A DNA stretch of 64,000 bases, taken from SZUA-309 sp050185825. GTDB taxonomy: Bacteria; Pseudomonadota; Gammaproteobacteria; Pseudomonadales; Azotimanducaceae. The translations under genes were made by a program, and so were the position numbers. Location: positions 434,001-498,000 of the forward strand of contig JBFWZA010000001.1 in NCBI GenBank assembly GCA_050185825.1, read 5' to 3'. This document shows, one piece after another, positions 8,611-19,704 of this stretch (the stretch's first letter is position 1; each line of letters begins with the position of its first letter). The notes beneath the pieces were generated by a model that did no database searches, was not told the DNA's origin, and saw only the letters and a list, made by a program, of their open reading frames with translations.

Positions 8611-9396
8611 TCAACGGCCGCTGAACCGGGGCTCCCGCTTCTCCAGAAAAGCGCGCACGCTTTCCTTCGAATCTTCCGTCTGCCTGAGAGACTGGATCTG
8701 CTCGATGGCCCAGCGGCCCACGTCCCGCCAGTCCGGATCGAGGGTGCGGCGCAGACCCGCCTTGATGGCCTTCACCGCCAGCGGCGGGTTCGCGGCGATC
8801 TTCCGTGCCAGCGCCTGGGCGCTGTCCATCAGGGCATCAGGCTCCACCACCTGGGACACGAGACCGAGCGCAAGCGCGCGTTCGGCGTTGATCACCTCGC
8901 CGGTGAACAGCAGCTCGGCAGCCGCGGAACGACCCACGAGCTGAGCGAGCCTGCCGAGACCCGGGGCATCGCAGCAGAGCCCGCGGACCACGAAGAGCTC
9001 ACCGAACTTCGCCGCCGTGCTCGCGATGCGCAGGTCGGCCATGATGGCGAGCTCCATGCCCCAGCCCACGGCCGGGCCATTCACCGCGGCGATGATGGGA
9101 ATGTCCGAGTAGAGCAGCGCATCCGCCGCCGGCGTGAGTCCGCCTGTTTTACGGCCACGCTCGATGGTTTCCGTCGGCGGCCCGGATGTGCCGCCGAGGA
9201 TCTGCTTCACATCGTCGCCGGCACAGAAGGCTCTGCCTTCTCCGGTGATGATCAGCACCCGGGCATCGGAATCGCGCACCGCGTCCTCGAGCTCCATATA
9301 GAGCGTGTAGGTCAGCGAGTTCATCGCTTCCGGTCGGCGCAGCGTGATCACGCCGACGTGATCGGCGACTTCGTAGCTCAGCTCAGTGAAAGCCAT
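8611..9396 (-). CDS. Enoyl-CoA hydratase/isomerase family protein
   Basis: A 261-residue crotonase. The oxyanion-hole segments are visible as GRAFCAGDD and GPAVGWGMELA, and LRRPEAMNSLT opens the fold. In the FGELFVVRGLCCDAP region only the first of the two usual catalytic acids is evident. This suggests isomerase, hydrolase or another crotonase reaction rather than a classic hydratase. GGAGG lies 7 nt before the ATG. The gene begins 3 nt after another crotonase gene, so the two are co-transcribed. Confidence 0.87.
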   Translation of the reverse strand: MAFTELSYEVADHVGVITLRRPEAMNSLTYTLYMELEDAVRDSDARVLIITGEGRAFCAGDDVKQILGGTSGPPTETIERGRKTGGLTPAADALLYSDIPIIAAVNGPAVGWGMELAIMADLRIASTAAKFGELFVVRGLCCDAPGLGRLAQLVGRSAAAELLFTGEVINAERALALGLVSQVVEPDALMDSAQALARKIAANPPLAVKAIKAGLRRTLDPDWRDVGRWAIEQIQSLRQTEDSKESVRAFLEKREPRFSGR

Positions 9397-9399
9397 TGC

Positions 9400-10194
9400 T
9401 CAACCTCCCTGTCGGGCCTTGCGGAAATCGGGTTCCCGTTTTTCCAGGAATGCGGCGATGGCTTCCTTGTGCTCGGGCGACTTGTACGCCACGGAGAGCG
9501 CCGCCATCTCCCGCTGCTGAACCGCGGCGATATCACCCTCGCTGGCGTTCTTCGTGATCAGCTCCTTGATCGCTTTCAGAGAAGCCTGCGGGTTCTCGCC
9601 CATCCCCCGCGCTACCGCATGCGCCGTGGGCAGGAGGTCCGCCGCGGAGGTCACCCGATCCACCAGACCGAGGGCGGCAGCTTCGCTGCCGGACACGGTT
9701 CTTCCGGACAGCATGAGCTCGCTCGCGTGCCCGAAGCCCATCCGCAGCGCCAGGAAGTGCGAGCTGGCCAGCTCCGGGACCAGACCCATCTTCACGAAGC
9801 GTACGGAGAGCTTGGCGTCCTCGCTCGCGATCAGGTAGTCCATGGGCAGCACCTGGGTGAGGCCGACACCGATCGCGGCGCCGTTGATGGCCGCCACCAT
9901 GGGCTTGGCGGCGCGAACCTCGGAGACCCAGTCGCGGGGGTTGCCCTCGCCGCGCACGTTCTCCCCTTCGGCCTGGGCCTTGAACACGTCGCCGATGTCG
10001 GCGCCTGCGCAGAAACCGCGGCCCGCACCGGTGACCACCATGGCGACGACGCTCTCGTCCTCGTTGGCAGCCGCCACCGCCTGCGAGAGCTCGGCCCCCA
10101 TCTTGTACGTCCAGGCGTTCAGCCGCTCCGGGCGGTTCAGCGTGATCTCGGCAACGCCGTCCTTGTTCTCGACCAGGATGGTTTCATAACTCAT
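9400..10194 (-). CDS. Enoyl-CoA hydratase/isomerase family protein
   Basis: A 264-residue crotonase acting on acyl-CoA thioesters. It shows ITLNRPERLNAWT, the first oxyanion segment GRGFCAGAD and the second INGAAIGVGLT. The ATG at 10194 is chosen because AAGGGGGAG precedes it by 3 nt and the family fold begins directly afterwards; an upstream in-frame ATG gives an unrelated extension. It is first of the crotonase pair and is divergent from the luciferase-like oxidoreductase across 86 nt, in which a TATAAC (10217-10222, minus strand) could serve as a -10 box. Confidence 0.87.
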   Translation of the reverse strand: MSYETILVENKDGVAEITLNRPERLNAWTYKMGAELSQAVAAANEDESVVAMVVTGAGRGFCAGADIGDVFKAQAEGENVRGEGNPRDWVSEVRAAKPMVAAINGAAIGVGLTQVLPMDYLIASEDAKLSVRFVKMGLVPELASSHFLALRMGFGHASELMLSGRTVSGSEAAALGLVDRVTSAADLLPTAHAVARGMGENPQASLKAIKELITKNASEGDIAAVQQREMAALSVAYKSPEHKEAIAAFLEKREPDFRKARQGG

Positions 10195-10280
10195 GGCTCC
10201 CCCTTTTTTAAAACCGGTTATAGTCCGTCCGGGAGAGCATAGGCCGTTCGCCGCGGTCGCGAAACAGGGGGAGGCATCGC

Positions 10281-11360
10281 ATGGAGCTCTGGACACTGGG
10301 GGTGGCATCACCCCGGGGAACCGCCGATTACGCGAAGATCGCCGAGGATGCGGGCTGGCACGGCCTCCTCGTGGTGGATTCCCAGAACCTGTCGGGCGAT
10401 TCCTACGTGGCGCTGGCCATGGCGGCCACGGTTACTTCGACCCTCGGTCTCGGCACCGGGGTGACCAACAACGCCACCCGTCATCCTGCGGTCACCGCCG
10501 CTGCCATCGCCAGCGTGCACAAGATCTCCGCCGGTCGGGCCTGTCTCGGCATCGGTCGCGGCGATTCGGCACTGGCGCACCTCGGCAGCGCGCCGGCGCG
10601 GCTCGGCCCGTTCGAGCGCTACGTCGAGATGCTGCAGACCTATCTCGCGGGTGGCGAGGTCCCCTTCTCCGACTCCGCCATCGACCCTGCTGTTGCGCCG
10701 CCGGTGGCGGATCTGGAACTCGCGGACACACCCCGCTTCAGCCGCATCCAGTGGCTTGCCGGCACGACCCCCGCAGACAAAGTGCCCGTGGAGGTGGCGG
10801 CCACCGGGCCGAAAGTCATCGGCATCGGCGCCCGCCACGCGGAACGCATCATGTTCACCCTGGGCGCGGATCCGGAGCGCCTCGCCTGGGGCATGTCGGT
10901 CGCGCGGGAGGCGGCCTCCGCCCACGGTCGGGACCCGGACAGCCTGCGCTTCGGTGCCTACGTGAACCTTGCCTGCCACCCCGACCGTGAGGAGGCCCGC
11001 AATCTGGTCCGCGGCGGGCTGACCACCTTCGCCCGGTTCTCCGTCATGCACGGCAGGATCTCCGGCCCGGTTGACGACGACCAGACCCAGGTGCTGAACG
11101 CCCTGCACGACAGCTACGACATGAACAAGCACACGCGGGGCGATTCGCGTCAGGCTTCCATGCTGACGCCGGAGTTCATCGACCGTTACGCGGTGGTCGG
11201 CGATGCGGACGAGGTGCTCGGGAAGCTCGCCGCCCTCAAGGCCCTTGGCATGGACAAGCTGGCGGTTTCAGGGCCCACGGTCGCCGCCAAGGCGCCCGCG
11301 GCGATCGCCGCCATAGAGCACCTGAACCGGGAGGTGCTGCCCAATCTGAGCGACCGCTGA
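10281..11360 (+). CDS. LLM class (luciferase-like) flavin-dependent oxidoreductase
   Basis: A 359-residue bacterial-luciferase-fold oxidoreductase using FMN or F420. Typical elements include the opening beta strand (LWTLGVASP), DAGWHGLLVVDSQN, LGTGVTNNATRHPAV, GRACLGIGRGDSALAHLG and ATGPKVIGIGARHAERI. The closest well-known relatives are F420-type mer/5,10-methylene-reductase-like LLM proteins; which cofactor is used cannot be told here. GGGAGG precedes the ATG. It is alone on its strand and convergent with the amidase gene, with 6 nt between the ends. Confidence 0.85.
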   Translation: MELWTLGVASPRGTADYAKIAEDAGWHGLLVVDSQNLSGDSYVALAMAATVTSTLGLGTGVTNNATRHPAVTAAAIASVHKISAGRACLGIGRGDSALAHLGSAPARLGPFERYVEMLQTYLAGGEVPFSDSAIDPAVAPPVADLELADTPRFSRIQWLAGTTPADKVPVEVAATGPKVIGIGARHAERIMFTLGADPERLAWGMSVAREAASAHGRDPDSLRFGAYVNLACHPDREEARNLVRGGLTTFARFSVMHGRISGPVDDDQTQVLNALHDSYDMNKHTRGDSRQASMLTPEFIDRYAVVGDADEVLGKLAALKALGMDKLAVSGPTVAAKAPAAIAAIEHLNREVLPNLSDR

Positions 11361-11366
11361 CAGTCG

Positions 11367-12809
11367 TTATTGCGAACGCTGCAGGGAGGGCGCGGTTGCG
11401 GCAAACGGCGCCGCCTGCTCGAACGCCCGCGCCAGCTTCAGCACGGCCAGGTCGGCACCGGGTGGGCCGACGATCTGCAGACCCACGGGCAGGCCCTCTG
11501 CAGAGAAGCCGCAGGGCATGGCGGCCACCGGCGTGCCGGTGAGGGTGATCACGCCGCAGATCTCCATCCACTGCAGGTAGTTCTCGAACGCCACCCCCTC
11601 GATCTCCCGGATCCACTCCACCGTCTTCGGGAACGGCAGCACCTGGGCGGACGGCAGCACCAGAAAGTCGTAGCGCTCGAAGAAGTCGAGCATGCGCCGA
11701 TAGACGGCGAGATGACCCGCTTCCGCGCGGGCCACCTCCCGGGCGGACAGGGAAAGCCCCAGGGCGGTGTTCCAGCGCACTGTGTCCTTGAGCTTGTCAG
11801 GATGCTCCTCCAGAAAGCTGCCGAAAGACGCGGCGAAGCCGTGCGCCCTGAGCGTCTGAAAGATCGCCGGGGCATCACGCAGATCCGGATGAGCCGTTTC
11901 CACCCGGCAGCCGAGGTCGTCGAAAAAACGTCTGGCCGAACGGAACACCTCACGCACGGCCGGCGCCACGGGCAGGAATCCCAGATCTTCGCTCCAGGCA
12001 ATGCGCAAACCTGCCGGGTCCGAGGTCAGGTCGGTGGCAAACACCGCCGGATCGTCCGTGCGCGACAACGGATCCCGCGAATCGAAGCCCGCCATCACCG
12101 ACAGCAGCAGCGCGGTGTCCGCCACCGTGCGGCCCATGGGTCCGAGCACCGGCAGCGCGTTCCAGCCGAGCAGGCGCTCCCTGGCCGGTACCCGGCCCGG
12201 CGAGGGCCGGAATCCGATCACGTTGCAGAACGCTGCGGGGTTTCTGAGCGAGCCCCCCAGATCGCTGCCGTCCGCCACCGGCAGCATCCGTGCCGCCAGC
12301 GCGGCGGCGGAGCCGCCGCTGGAGCCGCCCGCCGTCTTCTCGAGATCGTAAGGGGTGGCCGTGGCCCCGAAGAGCGTGTTGAAGGTCTGCGAGCCGGCGC
12401 CCCACTCCGGTGTGTTGCTCTTGCCGACGATCACCGCCCCGGCGGCGCGCATGCGTGCCACGTGCACGGCGTCCTGCTTCGGCACGTGGCTTGCGAACAG
12501 CGGCGATCCGTGGGTGGTGCGGATGCCCGCTGTATCCGCCAGGTCCTTGATGGCCGCCGGCAGCCCGGAGAGCGGGCCTGGCGCGGCGCCAGCCGCGAGC
12601 TCGGCATCCAGCGCCCGCGCCCGTGCCAGCGCCTGATCCGCTGCCAGGGTACAGAGCGCGTTGATCCGGGGATTCACGGTGTCAATCCAGCGGAGATGTG
12701 CCTCCAGCAGCTCCAGGCAGGAGACCTGCCGGGTAACGATCAGGGCCCGCTGCTCGATGGCCGACTTCGCGCAGAGCTCCGGGATGTCGGTCGCCGCCAC
12801 GTCTGACAT
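11367..12809 (-). CDS. Amidase (amidase signature family)
   Basis: A 480-residue amide hydrolase. The Ser-cisSer-Lys triad is readable: Lys88 in AAIKDLADT, cis-Ser163 in GGSSGGS and nucleophile Ser187 in GSDLGGSLR. Length and motif spacing fit the family. The ATG at 12809 has GGGGAG just upstream and begins the known fold; an earlier in-frame start would overlap the preceding gene. It lies 19 nt after the MliC-type lipoprotein gene, at the end of a three-gene run from 14954. Physiological amide unknown. Confidence 0.9.
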   Translation of the reverse strand: MSDVAATDIPELCAKSAIEQRALIVTRQVSCLELLEAHLRWIDTVNPRINALCTLAADQALARARALDAELAAGAAPGPLSGLPAAIKDLADTAGIRTTHGSPLFASHVPKQDAVHVARMRAAGAVIVGKSNTPEWGAGSQTFNTLFGATATPYDLEKTAGGSSGGSAAALAARMLPVADGSDLGGSLRNPAAFCNVIGFRPSPGRVPARERLLGWNALPVLGPMGRTVADTALLLSVMAGFDSRDPLSRTDDPAVFATDLTSDPAGLRIAWSEDLGFLPVAPAVREVFRSARRFFDDLGCRVETAHPDLRDAPAIFQTLRAHGFAASFGSFLEEHPDKLKDTVRWNTALGLSLSAREVARAEAGHLAVYRRMLDFFERYDFLVLPSAQVLPFPKTVEWIREIEGVAFENYLQWMEICGVITLTGTPVAAMPCGFSAEGLPVGLQIVGPPGADLAVLKLARAFEQAAPFAATAPSLQRSQ

Positions 12810-12828
12810 GTCACTCCCCGCTCGTCGA

Positions 12829-13518
12829 TCAGTGCAGGGGCCGGCCGCAGCCCCGGAAGACACGGCCGTCGAGCGTCACCTCCACCCGCGTCGGATAGGT
12901 GTCGTCCGCCATGGTATCGGCACAGGGTTCGCCCGTCAGGGTCACCAGGAGTTCGGCGGATCCTGCGCGACCCACGTAAGTGGTGCTGCGGGTCTGCGGG
13001 TCGGATCGGGTCTCGACGATGGCTGCGGAGACCTCGCTCGCGCCGTAGTCGTAGCTGAACCAGAGCCGGGACTGCGCCCGGACCTCGAGCGCCCAGCCCG
13101 GCTCGTTGCCGAGTCCGCGGAAATCGGCACCGCCAAGCTTGGCGTGCTCCCATACGGAAGCGCGGGGATCGAACACGCAGTCCGGGTAATGGGCGTCCGG
13201 CAGGACGAGGTCTGCCGTCCGTTCGCCAATGCGCACTTCCGTGCCGTCTGCCTCGTATCGTGTTCCAGCCTCCACCTCGCGTAGCAGGCGGTGCTGCTCG
13301 CCGAGCGACGGCGGCAGAAAGATGCTCATCCCTTCTGGCCTGGTGCGGGTCACCAGCAGAATCGAACCCTGCTCGCCGGCACAGTGATAGACCCGGGTGA
13401 CGGGTTCGAATGGTTCAGAGGATTCCGTGTCTGCCGCCGTGGAGGGCGGCTCGGCGCAGGTGGTGAGCAGCAGCGTGGGGAAGATCGCGATCAGCCTGCA
13501 GAGGCCTCTCGGCGTCAT
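12829..13518 (-). CDS. Lipoprotein with MliC-type lysozyme-inhibitor domain and COG3650-like domain
   Basis: A 229-residue lipoprotein with lipobox LTTC (Cys21). The middle part (VYHCAGEQGSILLV to YPDCVF) resembles MliC, the membrane-bound inhibitor of C-type lysozyme. The C-terminal part (GLGNEPGWALEV, then CADTMADDTYPTRVEV and FRGCGRPL) matches the COG3650 family that often follows MliC. A periplasmic or outer-membrane role protecting peptidoglycan is inferred from these families. Its ATG overlaps the stop of the upstream aspartoacylase-like gene (ATGA), so translation is coupled. Confidence 0.8.
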   Translation of the reverse strand: MTPRGLCRLIAIFPTLLLTTCAEPPSTAADTESSEPFEPVTRVYHCAGEQGSILLVTRTRPEGMSIFLPPSLGEQHRLLREVEAGTRYEADGTEVRIGERTADLVLPDAHYPDCVFDPRASVWEHAKLGGADFRGLGNEPGWALEVRAQSRLWFSYDYGASEVSAAIVETRSDPQTRSTTYVGRAGSAELLVTLTGEPCADTMADDTYPTRVEVTLDGRVFRGCGRPLH

Positions 13519-14954
13519 TCGTCCGAGTCGTCCCGTTCGTCCGTGAGCCCGTTGGCCAGCGCCACGGAGTGGTCGATCTCTTCGGAGCTCGGCTCCGACG
13601 GCAGCTCGTCGACGGAGGCCGCCTCGACGCCGAGATGGAAGGCGGCATAGCCGGGCATCACGAACTGGTTGAGCGCCATGCCGATCACCCGGCCCTCGCG
13701 GGGCGCCAGGATCTCCTGACGGACATTCGTGATCGGATCCGTGACCGTGCCCAGAACGTCGCCCGGCCGCACCCGCTTGCCCAGCTTGACGGTGCCGATC
13801 AGCATGCCGCCCTTGTCCGCGCGCACCCACATCGAGCCGTAGTAGGCCGGTTCCGGGTTGCCCCACAGGCTACGCCGGCCATACATCTCCAGGTTGTCGA
13901 GCAGGGTGTACAGCGATTTCACCGTGTGGTCCACCGCGTCGTCGTCCACGCGCAGCGGCTCCCCGGCTTCGAGGGTGACCGCCGGAATGCCGGCGCGCAC
14001 CGCGGCCACGCGCAGGGTGCCGGGACCGCCATCACTGTGCAGGATCACCAGCCCGCCAAAGGCCTGGGTCAGCGCCAGCACCGACTCGTCCAGCAGGTCG
14101 GCCCGAAGCTGCGGCAGGTTGGTGCGGTGGAAGGAGCCGGTGTGCAGGTCCACCAGCGCGTCGCAATGCCGGACCACCTGCACGAAGAAGCTGTGGGCAA
14201 TGCGCGACGCAGAGCTGCCGCGCGGATTGCCGGGGAAGAAGCGGTTCAGATCGCGACGGTCCGCCAGGTAGCGGGAGTGACGCTCGAATCCCTGCAGGTT
14301 GACGATCGGCACCCCGATCACCCGGCCGGTGAGCTTTTCCGGATTCAGCGAGTACATCACCCGGCGGACGATCTCGATGCCGTTCAGCTCGTCGCCGTGC
14401 ACGGCGCCGGTGAGGCACAGGGTCGGACCTTCTGCGGTACCGTTGGCCACCAGCACGGGGGTCGGCACCGCTGATCCGTAGAGCGACTCTCCGGCGTGCC
14501 AGGTCATCCGGGTCAACGTGCCCGGCGCCAGATTGTCGAATCCGTCGGCGACGTTCACGTCCGACTCGTGCAGCATGGCGACGAAATCGATGTTTTCCTC
14601 GCCGTTCGATTCGTCGAGCGCGATGTCTGGCTCGGTCTCGATCTCCACCAGCTCCGGCACCGGCAGCGGCTCCGGAACGGGCAGCTCCGCGACGATGGGC
14701 AGGGGCTCGAAACGGAAGCTCACCACGGGATCGATGAGCGGTACCGGCAGCCGGGCCACCGCAGGTTCAGGTTCCGGAATCGGCGCCTCGATCTGGGTCA
14801 GAAAGGCGTGGGCCCGCTTGTTGTGAATGGCGACCAGGTCGACGTAGGAGGCCTGACCGCTGGGAATGGCTTCGGCCGAAAGTAACTTGCTGAGCAGAAA
14901 ACCCACCACGAGCGAGGCGGTGGCCACCGTCAGTGTGCGTGCCCAGGTATCCAT
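13515..14954 (-). CDS. Membrane-anchored succinylglutamate desuccinylase/aspartoacylase family zinc enzyme
   Basis: A 479-residue protein with an N-terminal membrane segment (about 8-24), a Pro/Glu-rich linker (about 57-115), and a zinc carboxypeptidase-like amidohydrolase domain from about 145. Metal ligands are visible as GAVHGDE (His186, Glu189) and DLHTG (His271), with DLNRFFPG as a substrate-binding Arg segment. The C-terminal portion (VRPGDVLGTVTD, REGRVIGM) has the lipoyl-like beta-barrel seen in this group. These enzymes remove acyl groups from N-acyl amino acids or peptides. The anchor and long linker suggest it works at the outer face of the inner membrane. The promoter lies at 14963-14987. 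Confidence 0.82.
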   Translation of the reverse strand: MDTWARTLTVATASLVVGFLLSKLLSAEAIPSGQASYVDLVAIHNKRAHAFLTQIEAPIPEPEPAVARLPVPLIDPVVSFRFEPLPIVAELPVPEPLPVPELVEIETEPDIALDESNGEENIDFVAMLHESDVNVADGFDNLAPGTLTRMTWHAGESLYGSAVPTPVLVANGTAEGPTLCLTGAVHGDELNGIEIVRRVMYSLNPEKLTGRVIGVPIVNLQGFERHSRYLADRRDLNRFFPGNPRGSSASRIAHSFFVQVVRHCDALVDLHTGSFHRTNLPQLRADLLDESVLALTQAFGGLVILHSDGGPGTLRVAAVRAGIPAVTLEAGEPLRVDDDAVDHTVKSLYTLLDNLEMYGRRSLWGNPEPAYYGSMWVRADKGGMLIGTVKLGKRVRPGDVLGTVTDPITNVRQEILAPREGRVIGMALNQFVMPGYAAFHLGVEAASVDELPSEPSSEEIDHSVALANGLTDERDDSDE

Positions 14955-14962
14955 AGTCCGTT

Positions 14963-14987
14963 TCAGGTGTACCTGACGCGCATTATA
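14963..14987 (-). promoter_or_regulatory. Promoter -10 box and inverted-repeat operator of the aspartoacylase-like gene
   Basis: On the minus strand a perfect TATAAT (14982-14987) lies upstream of the ATG at 14954. A candidate -35 TTGCAA is 19 nt further up. Immediately downstream of the -10, an inverted repeat TCAGGT-GT-ACCTGA (14963-14976) covers the expected transcription start, as a repressor operator would. Confidence 0.5.
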
Positions 14988-15133
14988 GGCACCGTTGCCG
15001 GGCGGGTTGCAATCAAAAGCCCTTAAGCATCATGTAGATGGAGGACATTCCGCCGAAAATGTCTAGTTGTCGCCGCCTGTTGTGAGACAGCGGACACACA
15101 TCGCCCGTTCCCGCGCCCTGGTCAGCAGGGGAA
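14988..15133. other. Intergenic spacer with no gene seen
   Basis: The rest of the spacer between the aspartoacylase-like gene start and the end of the GPH transporter gene. I find no convincing reading frame, tRNA or strong terminator hairpin in it. Confidence 0.5.
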
Positions 15134-16531
15134 TCAGGCAGCGCTCTGCCGGCGCCGGCCGACCGTGGGCGTACCCGCACGGCGGGCTTCCTTCGTCTCC
15201 AGCAGCCGCTGCAGCTGGGCATGCTTGCCGGCCGTCAGCGGCCAGGTCCAGCACAGGTACAGCGCCAGTGCAAAGAGCACCGTAGGCACGATGGCGTAGA
15301 GCGTGCCGAGCCAGAGCAGCTCCACCGGCCCGTGCACCGCGCCGATCGCGGTGTCGTAGCCCACGAAGGACAGGGCGATGAGCGACGTGCCGCCGATGGA
15401 GAGCGCCACCTTGGACATGAAGCCGTATATGGAATAGTAGCCACCCGTCCGGGCGTCCCCGGATTTCAGAGTATCCAGGTCGATCACGTCGGCCAGCATG
15501 GCGCGCGGCAGGTAGGCGAAGGAACCGAAGCAGAACCCCTTGATGGCGAACAGTGCATAGAAGGCGTTCACCTGACCGTAGTCCAGGCTGAAGATGGCGA
15601 GGCTTACTGCCCCCACCAGAATGATGGCCGCGCACAGCGACCGGTGCTTGCCGTAACGCCCGGCGAGCCGGTTCCACACCGGGATCGCCGCCAGCCCGAA
15701 GGAGAAGTAGACGAGGTAGAGCATGCCGGCGCGTGGCGCACCGATGTAATCCTGCATGAAGTAGAGCGACAGCGCGTTACGGAACGCCTCCCCGCCGCCG
15801 ATCAGGAACTCGATGCTGAGCACCCTGAGATAGAGCTTGTTGCGGTACATGAGGGCGAGTGACTGCAGAAACCGGACCTGCCCTTCCCGCACCCGCGGCG
15901 GAGGTTCCGGCACCCGCGCCACCACCAGGGCCGTGATCACGAGCAGCAGCGGCACCGACAGCCAGGTGTAGGCGTTGAGCACCATCACTGCGGTGGCGCC
16001 GTCCCCGTAGACCAGCTCCACCCCCGCCGGCACCGCCGCCGCGGCAATCAGCCCCACCAGCACGAAGTACTCGCGCGCCGCCTGGATACGGGTGCGGGTG
16101 TTGTACTCGCCGGAGAGCTCCATCCCCCAGGCGCTGTACGGCACGCCGAGCGTGGTAGTGCCGACCCGCAGGAACACGAACCAGGCACCCAGGTAGAGCA
16201 CGGTGCTGCCCTTTTCGGGATTCAGCAGGAAGTAGAGCGCCAGCGCCAGCAGCGGAGCGCCCACCAGCACCCAGGCCTTGCGGCGGCCCCAGCGGGTGCG
16301 GAACCTGTCGGAGGCATAGCCCATCAGCGGATCGGTCAGCGCATCGAAGATGGCGGCCACGCTGATCACCAGGCCGACCAGCGCCGTGTCGATACCTATA
16401 TAGGTGTCGTAGGCGCGCGGCAGCCAGATGCCGAGTGGATAGCCGAGCAGGGCCAGCGGAAAACCCAGCGAACCGTAGATCCAGATGCTCGACCGGCTGA
16501 CGTTCAGACCCGCCAAAATCCCCTCCGGCAT
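15134..16531 (-). CDS. GPH-type (MelB-like) MFS symporter
   Basis: A 465-residue inner-membrane transporter of about 12 membrane segments. The glycoside-pentoside-hexuronide signature is present: AIFDALTDPLMGYASDRFRTRWGRRK (read with the usual Asp and Arg positions), plus TTLGVPYSAWGMELS and YNTRTRIQAAREY. Members cotransport sugars, conjugates or other organic solutes with cations. It is divergent from a TonB receptor gene over a 284-nt AT-richer region, a layout that suggests joint control of outer- and inner-membrane uptake of one nutrient. Substrate not determinable. Confidence 0.85.
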   Translation of the reverse strand: MPEGILAGLNVSRSSIWIYGSLGFPLALLGYPLGIWLPRAYDTYIGIDTALVGLVISVAAIFDALTDPLMGYASDRFRTRWGRRKAWVLVGAPLLALALYFLLNPEKGSTVLYLGAWFVFLRVGTTTLGVPYSAWGMELSGEYNTRTRIQAAREYFVLVGLIAAAAVPAGVELVYGDGATAVMVLNAYTWLSVPLLLVITALVVARVPEPPPRVREGQVRFLQSLALMYRNKLYLRVLSIEFLIGGGEAFRNALSLYFMQDYIGAPRAGMLYLVYFSFGLAAIPVWNRLAGRYGKHRSLCAAIILVGAVSLAIFSLDYGQVNAFYALFAIKGFCFGSFAYLPRAMLADVIDLDTLKSGDARTGGYYSIYGFMSKVALSIGGTSLIALSFVGYDTAIGAVHGPVELLWLGTLYAIVPTVLFALALYLCWTWPLTAGKHAQLQRLLETKEARRAGTPTVGRRRQSAA

Positions 16532-16603
16532 GACGCAAAACGGCTCCGTTTATATCACGAACCTCCGGGCCCGCCCTTGATCGCAGTTGGTCTCGCTAAG
16601 GGA

Positions 16604-16624
16604 CGAATTGTTTCAATTTGTTAC
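16604..16624 (+). repeat. Direct repeat copy A in the receptor/symporter control region
   Basis: The 21-nt sequence starting CGAATTGTTTC recurs at 16761-16782 with only small differences. The two copies may be binding sites for one regulator serving both divergent genes. Confidence 0.45.
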
Positions 16625-16760
16625 CCCGCAGCCCGGCGTCAATTCGTTGTGCGCACCAGAATGGCGCATCATTTTCCGCAAGCCCGCCAGTATCCTGCCA
16701 TAGGAGAAACATATGGGGCGTTCGGGTCAGATAATGAAAAAATAATGAAAAAAAAGGAGG

Positions 16761-16782
16761 CGAATTGTTTCTGATTGTTTAC
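16761..16782 (+). repeat. Direct repeat copy B in the receptor/symporter control region
   Basis: This is the second near copy of the CGAATTGTTTC element. It overlaps the TACAAT candidate -10 (16780-16785) of the receptor gene, so a protein bound here would block or aid polymerase. Confidence 0.45.
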
Positions 16783-16815
16783 AATCGCGCCCGGCTCAAC
16801 TGAGGAAACTCTCAA

Positions 16816-19599
<2,784 letters not shown>

Positions 19600-19615
19600 G
19601 TCGAACCTCCGACCC

Positions 19616-19643
19616 TTCGGGAATCCGGTTACGGGTTCCCGAA
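19616..19643 (+). other. Hairpin between receptor stop and terminator
   Basis: A perfect 8-bp inverted repeat TTCGGGAA / TTCCCGAA with a 12-nt loop, lying directly before the terminator hairpin. It may stabilise the 3' end of the receptor mRNA. Confidence 0.5.
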
Positions 19644-19648
19644 AACAG

Positions 19649-19679
19649 AGAACCCGGCCATGCGCCGGGTTCTTTTTTT
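19649..19679 (+). terminator. Rho-independent terminator of the TonB receptor gene
   Basis: A perfect 10-bp stem AGAACCCGGC / GCCGGGTTCT with loop CATGC, followed at once by a run of T residues. It lies 50 nt after the receptor stop. Confidence 0.92.
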
Positions 19680-19704
19680 CTGCCCACCAGTTTCCGCAGC
19701 GGTA

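Larger units (their letters stand above)
16532..16815. promoter_or_regulatory. Divergent control region with near-identical direct repeats
   Basis: A 284-nt spacer that is AT-richer than its surroundings. It holds two near copies of CGAATTGTTTC(TG/A)ATT(T)GTT-AC type sequence at 16604-16624 and 16761-16782, the second ending in TACAAT, which could be a -10 box for the receptor gene. Two very short frames with good ribosome sites also lie here: ATG 16713 behind AGGAG (10 codons), and TTG 16765 behind AAGGAGG (12 codons, ending 13 nt before the receptor ATG). They may be leader peptides or chance. Confidence 0.45.

Noticed and set aside
10211..10222. AACCGGTT palindrome in the crotonase/luciferase-like spacer
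   Set aside because: Only 8 bp and not extended on either side, so too short to call an operator alone.
14988..15133. A tRNA or small RNA gene in the spacer before the GPH transporter
   Set aside because: No cloverleaf pairing and no terminator hairpin with T-tract was found.
16577..16774. A 65-codon plus-strand frame in the receptor control region
   Set aside because: It has no ribosome site before its start and no recognisable sequence, and it overlaps the repeats and putative promoter.
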